A stretch of DNA of 5,145 bases from Acidobacteria bacterium CG_4_9_14_3_um_filter_49_7. Its GTDB lineage: Bacteria; Acidobacteriota; Holophagae; Thermotomaculales; Thermotomaculaceae. The stretch spans positions 7,475 through 12,619 of the forward strand of contig PFTO01000102.1 of the NCBI GenBank assembly GCA_002789615.1. Direction: 5' to 3'. Positions 1 through 5,000 of the stretch are shown here, in pieces. The notes beneath the pieces are model-generated. The model ran no database searches, was not told where the DNA came from, and saw only the letters and a list, made by a program, of their open reading frames with translations. Numbering within the stretch: the first letter of the stretch is position 1; the number at the start of each line of letters is the position of its first letter. The translations under genes were made by a program, and so were the position numbers.

Positions 1-437
1 GATGAAGGAAGGTTCAACTTCTGCTTCAACGCTTTGTCATTGAACCAGCCAATCCAGCAGGTGCCAAGGCCGAGCACTGCTGCCTGCAGGGAGAGGTGGG
101 CACCGGCGATTCCAATGTCGATCAGGTTGTAGCGGACGTCCCGCACCTGGCCTCCCAGTCTCGCAACCACTTTGGATTTTTCAGTGACAAATATGACCAA
201 TACCGGGGCAGTGGCAATAAACCGGTTCATGGCATAGATACCGGAGCAGGCAGTAGCCGCGATACGGCGAATGCTTTCCCGGTCGTCCACAACAAGAAAA
301 GTCCAGGGTTGGGAGTTGCAGGCCGACGGTGCCATCCGTGCCGCATCCAGACATTGATCGACAAGTTCCCTTGATACAGGCTGATCAGTGTAGGTCCTTA
401 CACTGCGGCGGGTTTGGATCAATTCCGGGAAATCCAT
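1..437 (-). CDS. Nitroreductase-family FMN oxidoreductase (3' end cut by window edge)
   Basis: The 145 visible codons start at the ATG read from 437-435 and run off the left edge, so the C-terminus is missing. The N-terminus carries the family's FMN-phosphate-binding pattern, RRSVRTYTDQPVS (residues 10-22), then DAARMAPSACNSQPW (31-45). Further on is the conserved core segment GIAGAHLSLQAAVLGLGTCW (109-128). These are hallmarks of the NfsB/FRP-type nitroreductase fold: dimeric cytosolic flavoproteins that use NAD(P)H to reduce nitroaromatics, quinones or flavins. The substrate cannot be read from the sequence. The start lies two bases after the stop of the upstream 66-aa membrane protein and has no strong Shine-Dalgarno of its own, so translation is probably coupled to that gene. 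The family call is firm. The physiological role is unknown, and a relative such as a dehalogenase-like or enone reductase cannot be excluded. Confidence 0.9.
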   Translation of the reverse strand, partial: MDFPELIQTRRSVRTYTDQPVSRELVDQCLDAARMAPSACNSQPWTFLVVDDRESIRRIAATACSGIYAMNRFIATAPVLVIFVTEKSKVVARLGGQVRDVRYNLIDIGIAGAHLSLQAAVLGLGTCWIGWFNDKALKQKLNLPS

Positions 438-439
438 GG

Positions 440-640
440 TCAAGGTATTTTTGAAACCCGGCTCAGGCCCCAGATCGCCAGCGCCCCGGCTCCAATAAAT
501 CCAACCCAGGAAAATAGGGATGGAACAGTGTAGGGTCCAAACACAAAAGACCACCCGCCGAGATTCCGCAACAGATGGGCCAGTGCAACGGCAGTGAAGA
601 CAATTCCCGATACGAAGCAATAGGCTTTGGTTACATTCAT
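440..640 (-). CDS. Small two-helix inner-membrane protein, unknown function
   Basis: This 66-aa hydrophobic protein has two predicted transmembrane segments, about residues 7-25 (ending AHLLR) and 41-60 (SLFSWVGF to AIWGLS). They are joined by a short loop, NLGGWSFVFGPYTVP, rich in Gly, Pro and aromatics. The layout of a His-Leu-Leu-Arg end to helix 1, a GW...VP loop and a Trp-containing helix 2 recalls small uncharacterised proteobacterial membrane proteins. That resemblance is from memory. It is preceded by a good ribosome binding site (GGAGGG, about five bases from the ATG on the minus strand) and a plausible promoter. It ends TGA-CC-ATG into the nitroreductase gene, so the two are probably co-transcribed and translationally coupled. 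No catalytic motif is visible, so no function is assigned. Confidence 0.75.
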   Translation of the reverse strand: MNVTKAYCFVSGIVFTAVALAHLLRNLGGWSFVFGPYTVPSLFSWVGFIGAGALAIWGLSRVSKIP

Positions 641-676
641 CGGATCCCTCCATTTTCAAGGATGAGTGACAATCAT

Positions 677-706
677 ATTGTACACGAAAACAAACTGTAG
701 CGGTAA
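677..706 (-). promoter_or_regulatory. Candidate sigma70 promoter for the membrane protein-nitroreductase pair
   Basis: On the minus strand a TACAAT -10 hexamer (682-677, 5 of 6 to consensus) lies 18 bases from a weak TTACCG -35 (706-701, 3 of 6). It sits about 37 bases ahead of the start codon at 640. The -10 is good and the -35 poor, so this is a candidate only. It would make the pair independent of the methyltransferase upstream. Confidence 0.4.
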
Positions 707-748
707 CGGCAGGAAGTGGATCAGAGCCAGCGAATGATCCAATCCGGC

Positions 749-764
749 GGCCTGTTCTCAGGCC
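749..764 (-). other. Short GC hairpin overlapping the methyltransferase stop codon
   Basis: GGCCTG and CAGGCC form a perfect six-pair stem with a four-base loop, and the TGA stop of the methyltransferase lies within it (760-758). No U-run follows on the minus strand, so it is not a classical intrinsic terminator. It could protect the 3' end of the mRNA or be chance. Confidence 0.35.
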
Positions 765-1315
765 CTGCCCAACACAACTGCCCTGTTCAGGAAGATTTTC
801 GGCCTTTTAACAACGGTGAGTCCGGTATTGGTGGCAATCCTGATCATATGTTCAAAACCCTTTTTCGAAACGTGAAATGGGGGTTCAACGATGAAGATCT
901 GTCCCTCTGGTTTCAGAATGCTTCCTATTTCACGAAAGAGGTTTTCCTGATCCGGAACTTCATGGACCACGTAGAACATCAAAACAAAATCGACCGGTTC
1001 TGAGACGCCAATTCTGTCTTCCTCGCAAAGATGCAGTGTGAGCCGTTCCTCAAGTTCAGTCCCCTGAATCTTGTCCCTGACTTTCCGGAGCATTCCTTCC
1101 TGTAAATCCACGGCAATCACGCGACCGGTCTTACCGACCATTCCGGTCATGTCAACGGAGAAGAAACCGGGACCACATCCCACATCCAGAACGGTCATTC
1201 CTTCTTTAAGATAATTCCCCAGTAATTTCCGGGGATTCTGCATCCATTTTCGGATTCGCGTGTCCAGACTCCCTGCCCTTTCAACCGGACATACACGATT
1301 TTTTCTGTTGCTCAT
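758..1315 (-). CDS. Class I SAM-dependent methyltransferase
   Basis: This 185-aa cytosolic protein has a complete Rossmann-type methyltransferase core. Motif I is VLDVGCGPG (43-50 region), which binds S-adenosylmethionine. The acidic end of strand 2 is VIAVD (66-70), expected to bind the ribose. Motif II is VDFVLMFYVVHEV (108-120) and the post-motif segment is ILKPEGQIFIVEP (133-145). The N-terminal stretch CPVERAGSLDTRIRKWMQNP (9-28) precedes the fold and is typical of a subgroup of small UbiE-like methyltransferases of unknown substrate. The ATG at 1315-1313 follows GGGGAG by six bases, supporting this start. The gene has its own near-consensus promoter and no tightly linked partner. The substrate could be a small molecule, a quinone-like compound or an ion. 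Nothing in the sequence decides. Confidence 0.88.
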   Translation of the reverse strand: MSNRKNRVCPVERAGSLDTRIRKWMQNPRKLLGNYLKEGMTVLDVGCGPGFFSVDMTGMVGKTGRVIAVDLQEGMLRKVRDKIQGTELEERLTLHLCEEDRIGVSEPVDFVLMFYVVHEVPDQENLFREIGSILKPEGQIFIVEPPFHVSKKGFEHMIRIATNTGLTVVKRPKIFLNRAVVLGRA

Positions 1316-1371
1316 GATCTTCTCCCCTTTAGAGTGAATACACTTGCTAACTGACTGACCCGTTGCATCTG

Positions 1372-1401
1372 ATTGTAGTCACTGTCAGAGCCGATTGTCA
1401 A
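1372..1401 (-). promoter_or_regulatory. Near-consensus sigma70 promoter for the methyltransferase
   Basis: On the minus strand a perfect TTGACA -35 (1401-1396) is separated by 18 bases from TACAAT (1377-1372, 5 of 6). Transcription would start near 1365, giving a leader of about 50 bases before the ATG at 1315. This is the best sigma70 match seen in the window, and it suggests fairly strong basal expression unless repressed. Confidence 0.75.
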
Positions 1402-1439
1402 AGGTTCTTCATCTCATGGGAAAAATTCAGAGTCAGATT

Positions 1440-1470
1440 CTCTCGCCAAGGCTCAAAGCACGCAAAGAGT
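1440..1470. repeat. Repeat-like CGCAAAG motif region
   Basis: The stretch beginning CTCTCGCCAAGG contains two close heptamers, CTCAAAG (1452-1458) and CGCAAAG (1461-1467). It resembles a motif of the type 'CTCGCAAAGGCGCAAAG' that I recall in intergenic regions of many environmental bacterial genomes, where its role is unknown. Only one partly degenerate copy is present, so its status as a dispersed repeat cannot be shown from this window. Confidence 0.3.
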
Positions 1471-1555
1471 AATCAAGCTCCGGAAGGTTGTGCCACTCTT
1501 TATGCTTTGTTGGTTAGTTCAATACCAATTTAACTTTCTTTTCTTGTAATGTAAG

Positions 1556-1584
1556 TTGCCGCAGTTGGGCCAATGTGGTATAAA
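1556..1584 (+). promoter_or_regulatory. Sigma70 promoter with extended -10 for fabI
   Basis: TTGCCG (1556-1561, 4 of 6) and TATAAA (1579-1584, 5 of 6) are 17 bases apart. The -10 is preceded by TGG (1576-1578), which fits the TGn extended -10 element. The predicted start near 1591 gives a leader of about 33 bases before the fabI ATG. Confidence 0.65.
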
Positions 1585-1612
1585 AATGTTAAAGAAAACA
1601 GTAGCGGATGAA

Positions 1613-1629
1613 GGGGAGGAAATATGATG
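1613..1629 (+). promoter_or_regulatory. Ribosome binding site and two tandem ATG codons of fabI
   Basis: GGGGAGGA (1613-1620) is followed by ATG at 1624 and a second in-frame ATG at 1627. The GGAGG core is four bases from the first and seven from the second. The second spacing is closer to the optimum, so the mature start may be Met2 (MGLLKGKK). The difference is one residue. Confidence 0.7.
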
Positions 1630-2397
1630 GGGCTTTTAAAAGGGAAAAAGGCAGTGGTCTTCGGGGTGGCGAACAGGAAAAGCATTGCCTACGCCATCGC
1701 AAAGAAAATGAAGGAAGAGGGAGCGGAGCTCGGCTTCACCTATGCCGGTAAAATCATGGAAAAACGGGTCATACCCATTTCAGAGGAGTTGGGCGGTAAA
1801 TTCTGCTTGCCCTGCGATGTACTGCTGGATGAACAGATTATCCACACCTTCCAGACCGTGAAAAAGGAATTCGGCCAGCTGGACATTCTGCTCCATTCCG
1901 TGGCATTCGCCCCTCAGGATGCCCTGAAGGGCCGATTTGTGGATACAACAAGGCAGGCATTTCAGATGTCACTGGGAGTCAGCACCTACTCACTTGTTGC
2001 GTTGTCCCGTTACGCAGAACCCCTCATGAGCGAAGGGGGCAGCATCCTCACCATGACCTACCTCGGGGCCGACCGGGTGGTGAAGAATTACAACGTCATG
2101 GGGGTGGCAAAGGCGGCTCTGGAGTCTTCGGTTCGATATCTTGCGGAGGACATGGGAGAAAAGGGCATTCGGGTCAACGCGGTTTCCGCCGGACCCATAC
2201 GAACCATGGCTGCCAGCGGGATCGGGGGGCTGCGCCACATCCTGACCACCTTCCCCAAAGTGGCGCCCCTGCACCGCAACGTGACGCCGGAGGACGTGGC
2301 CGGTACGGCGGTCTATCTGGCAAGTGACCTGGCCAGCGGCGTGACGGGAGAAGTCATATATGTCGATGCGGGATACAATATCGTCGGATTGCACTGA
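1624..2397 (+). CDS. fabI: Enoyl-[acyl-carrier-protein] reductase (NADH), FabI
   Basis: FabI catalyses the last step of each type II fatty-acid elongation round in the cytosol, reducing trans-2-enoyl-ACP with NAD(P)H. The 257-aa length matches the family. The nucleotide-binding segment is GVANRKSIAYAI (14-25), with CDV at 64-66 near the adenine site. The catalytic set is present: Tyr146 in TYLGA, then Tyr156 and Lys163 in YNVMGVAK, the Y-x6-K pattern typical of FabI. SAGPIRTMAASGI (188-200) and the C-terminal GEVIYVDAGYNI (242-253) are also characteristic. Compared with E. coli FabI, the triclosan contact corresponding to Gly93 is Ala94 and Phe203 is replaced by Leu203. The gene stands alone with its own promoter and converges with the short minus-strand ORF 20 bases downstream. 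No intrinsic terminator is seen after it. Identification is very secure. Confidence 0.97.
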   Translation: MMGLLKGKKAVVFGVANRKSIAYAIAKKMKEEGAELGFTYAGKIMEKRVIPISEELGGKFCLPCDVLLDEQIIHTFQTVKKEFGQLDILLHSVAFAPQDALKGRFVDTTRQAFQMSLGVSTYSLVALSRYAEPLMSEGGSILTMTYLGADRVVKNYNVMGVAKAALESSVRYLAEDMGEKGIRVNAVSAGPIRTMAASGIGGLRHILTTFPKVAPLHRNVTPEDVAGTAVYLASDLASGVTGEVIYVDAGYNIVGLH

Positions 2398-2417
2398 GTC
2401 GGCACCGCAGGGAACAT

Positions 2418-2633
2418 TCAGTCTGCTCTGATTTCAAGCTCAATCTCGTCCCTGATAGGGAGCCCATCGTTCCCGGTTGCCGGAATTTCAGGTTTCAACT
2501 CTCTTGACTTATCAATAGTCCCACGATAAATCGCAGCCAGTTGAAAACCCATTATTTCCGGACTGCCCCAGCGTTCACAGAGAAGTGAACGGATCCAATT
2601 GCGGTCCAGTTCTGATACAACCTGTATCTTCAT
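2418..2633 (-). pseudogene. Short ORF resembling the N-terminal stub of a GNAT acetyltransferase
   Basis: The start chosen is the ATG at 2633-2631, because AGGAG (2643-2639) lies five bases ahead of it. An in-frame ATG at 2648 lacks such a site. The 71-aa product begins MKIQVVSELDRNWIRSLLCE and continues RWGSPEIMGFQ. The pattern D-x-x-W-I-x-x-L-L-x-E-R-W-G-S-P-E is the opening of a group of GNAT N-acetyltransferases. After it, AAIYRGTI and DEIELEI loosely fit the next strands of that fold, but the protein then stops. The acetyl-CoA binding loop and the rest of the domain (roughly half or more) are absent, and the adjoining DNA is fabI. It is probably a truncated, inactive remnant. The good ribosome binding site leaves open a short functional protein of unknown role. 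Confidence 0.5.
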
Positions 2634-2751
2634 CAAATCTCCTGTCATCGTGTCTTATTTGTACCGGCAGTGGCCGATGATCTGCCATTTTGAAAATTTC
2701 GAGTCACAATACTACAATAATCGTTACCGGATGAAAAATCTGAGAACGGAC

Positions 2752-2776
2752 CTTTGCATTTACGGGTACTGCAAAG
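2752..2776 (+). other. Leader hairpin, 7-bp perfect stem
   Basis: CTTTGCA (2752-2758) pairs with TGCAAAG (2770-2776) around an 11-base loop. It is followed by TCCCCCTC rather than a T-run, so it is not an intrinsic terminator. It lies 17 bases upstream of the strong Shine-Dalgarno at 2794-2801. It could be part of a 5' leader structure. It does not match a riboswitch class I can recognise. Confidence 0.35.
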
Positions 2777-2793
2777 TCCCCCTCACCAGAATG

Positions 2794-2959
2794 AAGGAGG
2801 TAGAAATTGAAGATATGTTTCCTGAATTGTTCTCACACTCATTATTCTTCACTCCACTGCGCCGATGCGCAACTCAGCTCTGTTCCGGATTGTTTTGTGT
2901 CGTGTGTCACATTCCTGATAAAGCAGGTGGCACATGAAACCAAACGAGCTATATTATAA
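2794..2959 (+). CDS. Possible small ORF (50 codons, TTG start) behind a strong ribosome binding site
   Basis: AAGGAGGT (2794-2801) is an almost perfect anti-16S match. Six bases after its GGAGG core is TTG (2807-2809), opening a frame that runs to TAA at 2957-2959. The product would be 50 aa, beginning MKICFLNCSHTHYSS and ending KQVAHETKRAIL, with six cysteines (positions 4, 8, 18, 29, 33 plus none in the tail; five are certain by direct reading). The coordinates here include the ribosome binding site; the coding part is 2807-2959. An ATG at 2815 in another frame is 14 bases from the GGAGG and so too far for efficient use. No family is recognised. The ORF is short, has a non-ATG start and could be chance. 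Confidence 0.2.
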
Positions 2960-2960
2960 T
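2955..2960 (+). promoter_or_regulatory. Candidate -10 element for the secreted protein gene
   Basis: A perfect TATAAT sits in AT-rich DNA 57 bases ahead of the ATG at 3018. No acceptable -35 is found at 16-18 bases upstream. I also tested for a sigma54 element at the nearby TGGCAC (2928-2933), but the required GC at the -12 position is missing. Expression may need an activator or an alternative sigma factor. Confidence 0.35.
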
Positions 2961-3017
2961 ATTGCCCATAGATGAATTTTCATATTATTTAATATACTGA
3001 AAAGACAGGAGGGTGCG

Positions 3018-3935
3018 ATGAAACGATGGTTGGCAATTCTGGCCATTGCGATTTTGACCGTTGGAGCGACCATGCCGGTCCAGGCAGGTAAACGGGGAAA
3101 TGGCAATGGGAATGGAAACGGCTCGGGCATTAACCACGGGAATGGTAACGGTAATGGAAATGGTAACGGCAACGGGAACACCGACGGCACTGTAGTCAAT
3201 GGAACGACAGGGACTCCTTCAGAATGTGACTTGACCTCAGACAACTGGGTGGAAGCACTGGATGGTACAATTACGGCTTTCCTGGGAAATCCCAACAATG
3301 AAAAGTCCAAACAGAAATTCGTAATGGAAACGGCTGATGGAAATATCGCAGTCAATACCGCTCCCTGGTGGTTTATGCAAGCCCAGGCTTTTGGACTGGC
3401 CGTAGATGATGAAGTGACGGTTTCCGGTTGGACTTGCGTTGAAGATGATGAAACCACCTTCATTGCGATGAGCATCACAAAAGGGGAAGAAACTATCTAT
3501 CTTCGTGATGGTTTGGGGCATCCCATGTGGAGTGGAGCCCGGTCCATCCCCGGATGCGGACAGAACCCTGACCGATATTTTTTGCCCCAATACGAGGGGG
3601 ACGAACAGGTTCTGGAAGGTACCACTGGTGGACTGTACCTGGACTGCCTCGTACACGGTTCCTACCCTTCGTTCATGGTGAGCCTGAATGGCGAGGATGC
3701 GGACGGCAATCCAACTGTCACAACTCTTGTCCTGGGGCCGCAGTGGTATCTCGAATATCAGCGCTTCAACCTTGCAGCAGATATTCCTGTAATGGTAACG
3801 GGAGTATCGGTTCAGGTGGATGAGGAAACGTTTGTTTTCCTGGTACGGAAGATTGAGACAGAGTCCGCGGTGCTGGTGTTCCGCGATGAAACGGGAGTCC
3901 CTTTCTGGCAGACGGTGAGGCCCCTTACTCCTTGA
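3018..3935 (+). CDS. Secreted protein with Gly-Asn repeat linker and two copies of a small beta-rich domain
   Basis: This 305-aa protein starts at an ATG placed five bases after AGGAGG (3007-3012). Residues 1-23 form a classical Sec signal peptide: MKRW, a hydrophobic core LAILAIAILTVGA, and a cleavage site after VQA. Next is a flexible tract of four Gly-Asn units (27-34), the insert GSGINH (35-40) and seven more Gly-Asn units (41-54). Two related domains follow, about 79-171 and 198-297. Each has a P-x-W-[FY] motif (PWWF at 116-119; PQWY at 241-244), then an F-x-LA segment, then alternating Val/Thr strands with DDETTF or DEETFV. Each closes with RD-x-x-G-x-P-x-W (RDGLGHPMW 163-171; RDETGVPFW 289-297). 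The pattern suggests small beta-barrel, perhaps OB-like, folds arising by duplication. Cysteines at 70, 140, 180 and 210 could form disulfides outside the cytoplasm. The likely location is the periplasm or cell exterior. No catalytic residues are recognised. The function is unknown. Confidence 0.85.
   Translation: MKRWLAILAIAILTVGATMPVQAGKRGNGNGNGNGSGINHGNGNGNGNGNGNGNTDGTVVNGTTGTPSECDLTSDNWVEALDGTITAFLGNPNNEKSKQKFVMETADGNIAVNTAPWWFMQAQAFGLAVDDEVTVSGWTCVEDDETTFIAMSITKGEETIYLRDGLGHPMWSGARSIPGCGQNPDRYFLPQYEGDEQVLEGTTGGLYLDCLVHGSYPSFMVSLNGEDADGNPTVTTLVLGPQWYLEYQRFNLAADIPVMVTGVSVQVDEETFVFLVRKIETESAVLVFRDETGVPFWQTVRPLTP
3096..3179 (+). repeat. GGN-AAY hexanucleotide repeat tract encoding Gly-Asn
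   Basis: Eleven GGN-AAY units occur in two blocks (3096-3119 and 3138-3179) inside the secreted protein gene. Third-codon positions vary: GGA, GGC, GGG and GGT as well as AAT and AAC all appear. The repeat is therefore regular in protein and irregular in DNA. Confidence 0.85.
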
Positions 3936-3955
3936 GGAATAATTGATATGGTGAA

Positions 3956-3987
3956 GAAAAACCACGCCTTTCATGGCGTGGTTTTTC
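3956..3987 (+). terminator. Strong intrinsic terminator, possibly bidirectional
   Basis: GAAAAACCACGCC (3956-3968) pairs perfectly with GGCGTGGTTTTTC (3975-3987), a 13-pair stem with a six-base loop TTTCAT. The GC-rich core is followed by five T residues on the plus strand and, by symmetry, five on the minus strand. It begins 21 bases after the stop of the secreted protein gene and isolates it from the downstream amidohydrolase. Confidence 0.92.
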
Positions 3988-4007
3988 GCATCTATCCATC
4001 ATAATTC

Positions 4008-4022
4008 CACATTCCGGATGTG
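4008..4022. promoter_or_regulatory. Small inverted repeat upstream of the amidohydrolase gene
   Basis: CACAT (4008-4012) and ATGTG (4018-4022) flank TCCGG, about 57 bases ahead of the ATG at 4079. It could be an operator half-site pair, but five-base arms occur often by chance. TTGCAA (4025-4030) follows without a good -10 at the proper spacing, so no promoter is called in this 91-base gap. Confidence 0.2.
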
Positions 4023-4078
4023 CGTTGCAATATGCTAAAGTTGGTGAGACAAATGACGTTCCATGACAGGGAGGGCCC

Positions 4079-4891
4079 ATGAAAATTGTGTTGATACAGC
4101 AGCATGCGACAACAAACAAGAAGGATAATCTGGAAAGGGGATTGACGGCGCTGAAAGAGGCGGCGGCAAATGGGGCAAAACTTGCCTGTTACGCGGAACT
4201 GGCATTTGAACCTTTCTATCCCCAGAAATTGCCCACGGACGACATCCGGGAACTGGCGGAACCGGTACCGGGCCCGACAACCGAAGCCTTTATGGCAGAG
4301 GCAAAGCGACTCGGCACAGTGGTTGTCCTGAACCTGTTCGAACTGGACGGTGACAAAACCTATGACTGTTCCCCGGTGATTGACGCTGACGGTTCACTCA
4401 TTGGCAAAACCAGAATGGTCCATGTATGTGAATATGAAGGGTTCCATGAACAGCACTACTATACACAGGGCAATCTGGGTGCCCCGGTATTCGATACAGC
4501 CTGCGGGCGTATCGGCATTGCAATCTGCTACGATCGCCACTATCCGGAATACATGCGGGCATTGAAGCTGAATGGAGCTGAACTGGTGATCGTTCCCCAG
4601 GCCGGCGCTGTTGGAGAATGGCCCGAGGGACTTTATGAAGCGGAAATGCGGGTGGCGGCATTTCAAAACGGTTATTTCACAGCACTTTGTAACCGGGTGG
4701 GGAAAGAGCCATCTCTCACGTTTTCCGGTGAGTCCTTTGTCTGCGACCCGAAAGGCCGGGTCATTGCAAAGGCAGCGACCGGCAGGGATGAAATTCTTTA
4801 TTGTGACATCAGTCTTGACCAGATTCCCGGATCCCCCGCTGAACTCAATTTCCTCCACGACCTCCGCCCCGAAGACATCGGTGGATGGTAA
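4079..4891 (+). CDS. Carbon-nitrogen hydrolase (nitrilase superfamily amidohydrolase)
   Basis: This 270-aa cytosolic enzyme has the Glu-Lys-Cys catalytic set of the nitrilase superfamily. Glu40 lies in CYAELAFEPFY, Lys110 in LIGKTRMVH, and the nucleophile Cys150 in GIAICYDRHYPE. The conserved acidic residue after the lysine is probably Glu118 or Glu120 in CEYE. The superfamily hydrolyses C-N bonds of amides, carbamoyl groups or nitriles. The segments YDRHYPEYMRALKLNGAE and EMRVAAFQNGYFTALCNRVG resemble the branch containing beta-ureidopropionase and N-carbamoylputrescine amidase, which release ammonia and CO2 from carbamoylated amines. The substrate itself cannot be assigned: Thr-Arg-Met-Val follows the lysine where many members have Tyr-Arg-Lys. 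The start is supported by GGGAGGG (4069-4075), with its GGAGG core four bases from the ATG. The gene appears monocistronic, bounded upstream by the terminator at 3956-3987. Pyrimidine or polyamine breakdown is possible, but no pathway partners are nearby. Confidence 0.93.
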   Translation: MKIVLIQQHATTNKKDNLERGLTALKEAAANGAKLACYAELAFEPFYPQKLPTDDIRELAEPVPGPTTEAFMAEAKRLGTVVVLNLFELDGDKTYDCSPVIDADGSLIGKTRMVHVCEYEGFHEQHYYTQGNLGAPVFDTACGRIGIAICYDRHYPEYMRALKLNGAELVIVPQAGAVGEWPEGLYEAEMRVAAFQNGYFTALCNRVGKEPSLTFSGESFVCDPKGRVIAKAATGRDEILYCDISLDQIPGSPAELNFLHDLRPEDIGGW

Positions 4892-5000
4892 GTGGACAGA
4901 GGGCCAATTTTATTGTTGGGAAAATGGGGGGACAACCATCTTATTCCCATACACTTTCCCATCCATATTATTAATCTATGGAATCGGGGATGGGGTCGGT
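4892..5000. other. Hairpin-rich intergenic DNA between convergent genes
   Basis: Several pairings are possible here. CC-(A)-ATTTT (4904-4911) can pair with AAAATGG (4921-4927) with one bulge. CCCATCC (4958-4964) can pair with GGATGGG (4988-4994), and inside it CCATA (4963-4967) with TATGG (4977-4981). GGACAGAGGG (4894-4903) and GGGGGGACAA (4926-4935) give the region a GGACA-rich look that I recall from the flanks of REP-associated transposase genes. No U-rich terminator is clear. Confidence 0.4.

Larger units (their letters stand above)
1316..1623. other. Divergent intergenic region between methyltransferase and fabI
   Basis: This 308-base spacer holds no credible gene. It contains a minus-strand promoter (1372-1401), a repeat-like CGCAAAG motif (about 1440-1470) and a plus-strand extended -10 promoter (1556-1584). 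A short inverted repeat, TTGGT...ACCAA (around 1510-1530), and AT-rich sequence lie upstream of the fabI promoter. I could not match these to a known fatty-acid regulator operator. Confidence 0.6.
2634..3017. other. Long intergenic region upstream of the secreted protein gene
   Basis: This stretch of nearly 400 bases has no confident gene. It holds GGCAG...CTGCC (2666-2670 and 2682-2686), the hairpin at 2752-2776, a near-perfect Shine-Dalgarno at 2794-2801 and a small stem TGCGC-CGAT-GCGCA near 2868-2881. AT-rich DNA with a TATAAT (2955-2960) precedes the secreted protein gene. A longer plus-strand frame from 2599 to 2937 is open but overlaps the GNAT stub antisense, has no ribosome binding site and looks non-coding. 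Confidence 0.55.

Noticed and set aside
2752..2801. Possible riboswitch formed by the CTTTGCA hairpin and the following Shine-Dalgarno
   Set aside because: Conserved cores of known classes such as cyclic-di-GMP, cobalamin or TPP are not visible. It is kept only as an unclassified hairpin.
2599..2937. Plus-strand 112-codon open frame ending with a CVVCH (CxxCH haem-like) motif followed by IPDKAGGT
   Set aside because: It overlaps the GNAT stub antisense, has no ribosome binding site at its start, has no signal peptide and shows no cytochrome features besides the single motif. A chance CxxCH is more likely.
2928..2946. TGGCAC resembling a sigma54 -24 element before the secreted protein gene
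   Set aside because: The required GC dinucleotide at the -12 spacing is absent (CA is present), so the element is incomplete.
2954..3478. Minus-strand open frame rich in Pro-Phe-Pro-Leu
   Set aside because: It is the antisense of the Gly-Asn repeat tract (GGN-AAY reads as Pro/Phe/Leu codons on the other strand) and lies inside a well-supported gene.
3237..3974. Long minus-strand open frame opposite the secreted protein gene
   Set aside because: It has no ribosome binding site and no recognisable motif. It overlaps a gene with a signal peptide, good ribosome binding site and terminator on the plus strand, so it is a shadow.
4394..4858. Minus-strand open frame opposite the amidohydrolase
   Set aside because: The plus strand encodes an intact nitrilase-superfamily enzyme with its catalytic triad. 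The antisense frame has no family features.
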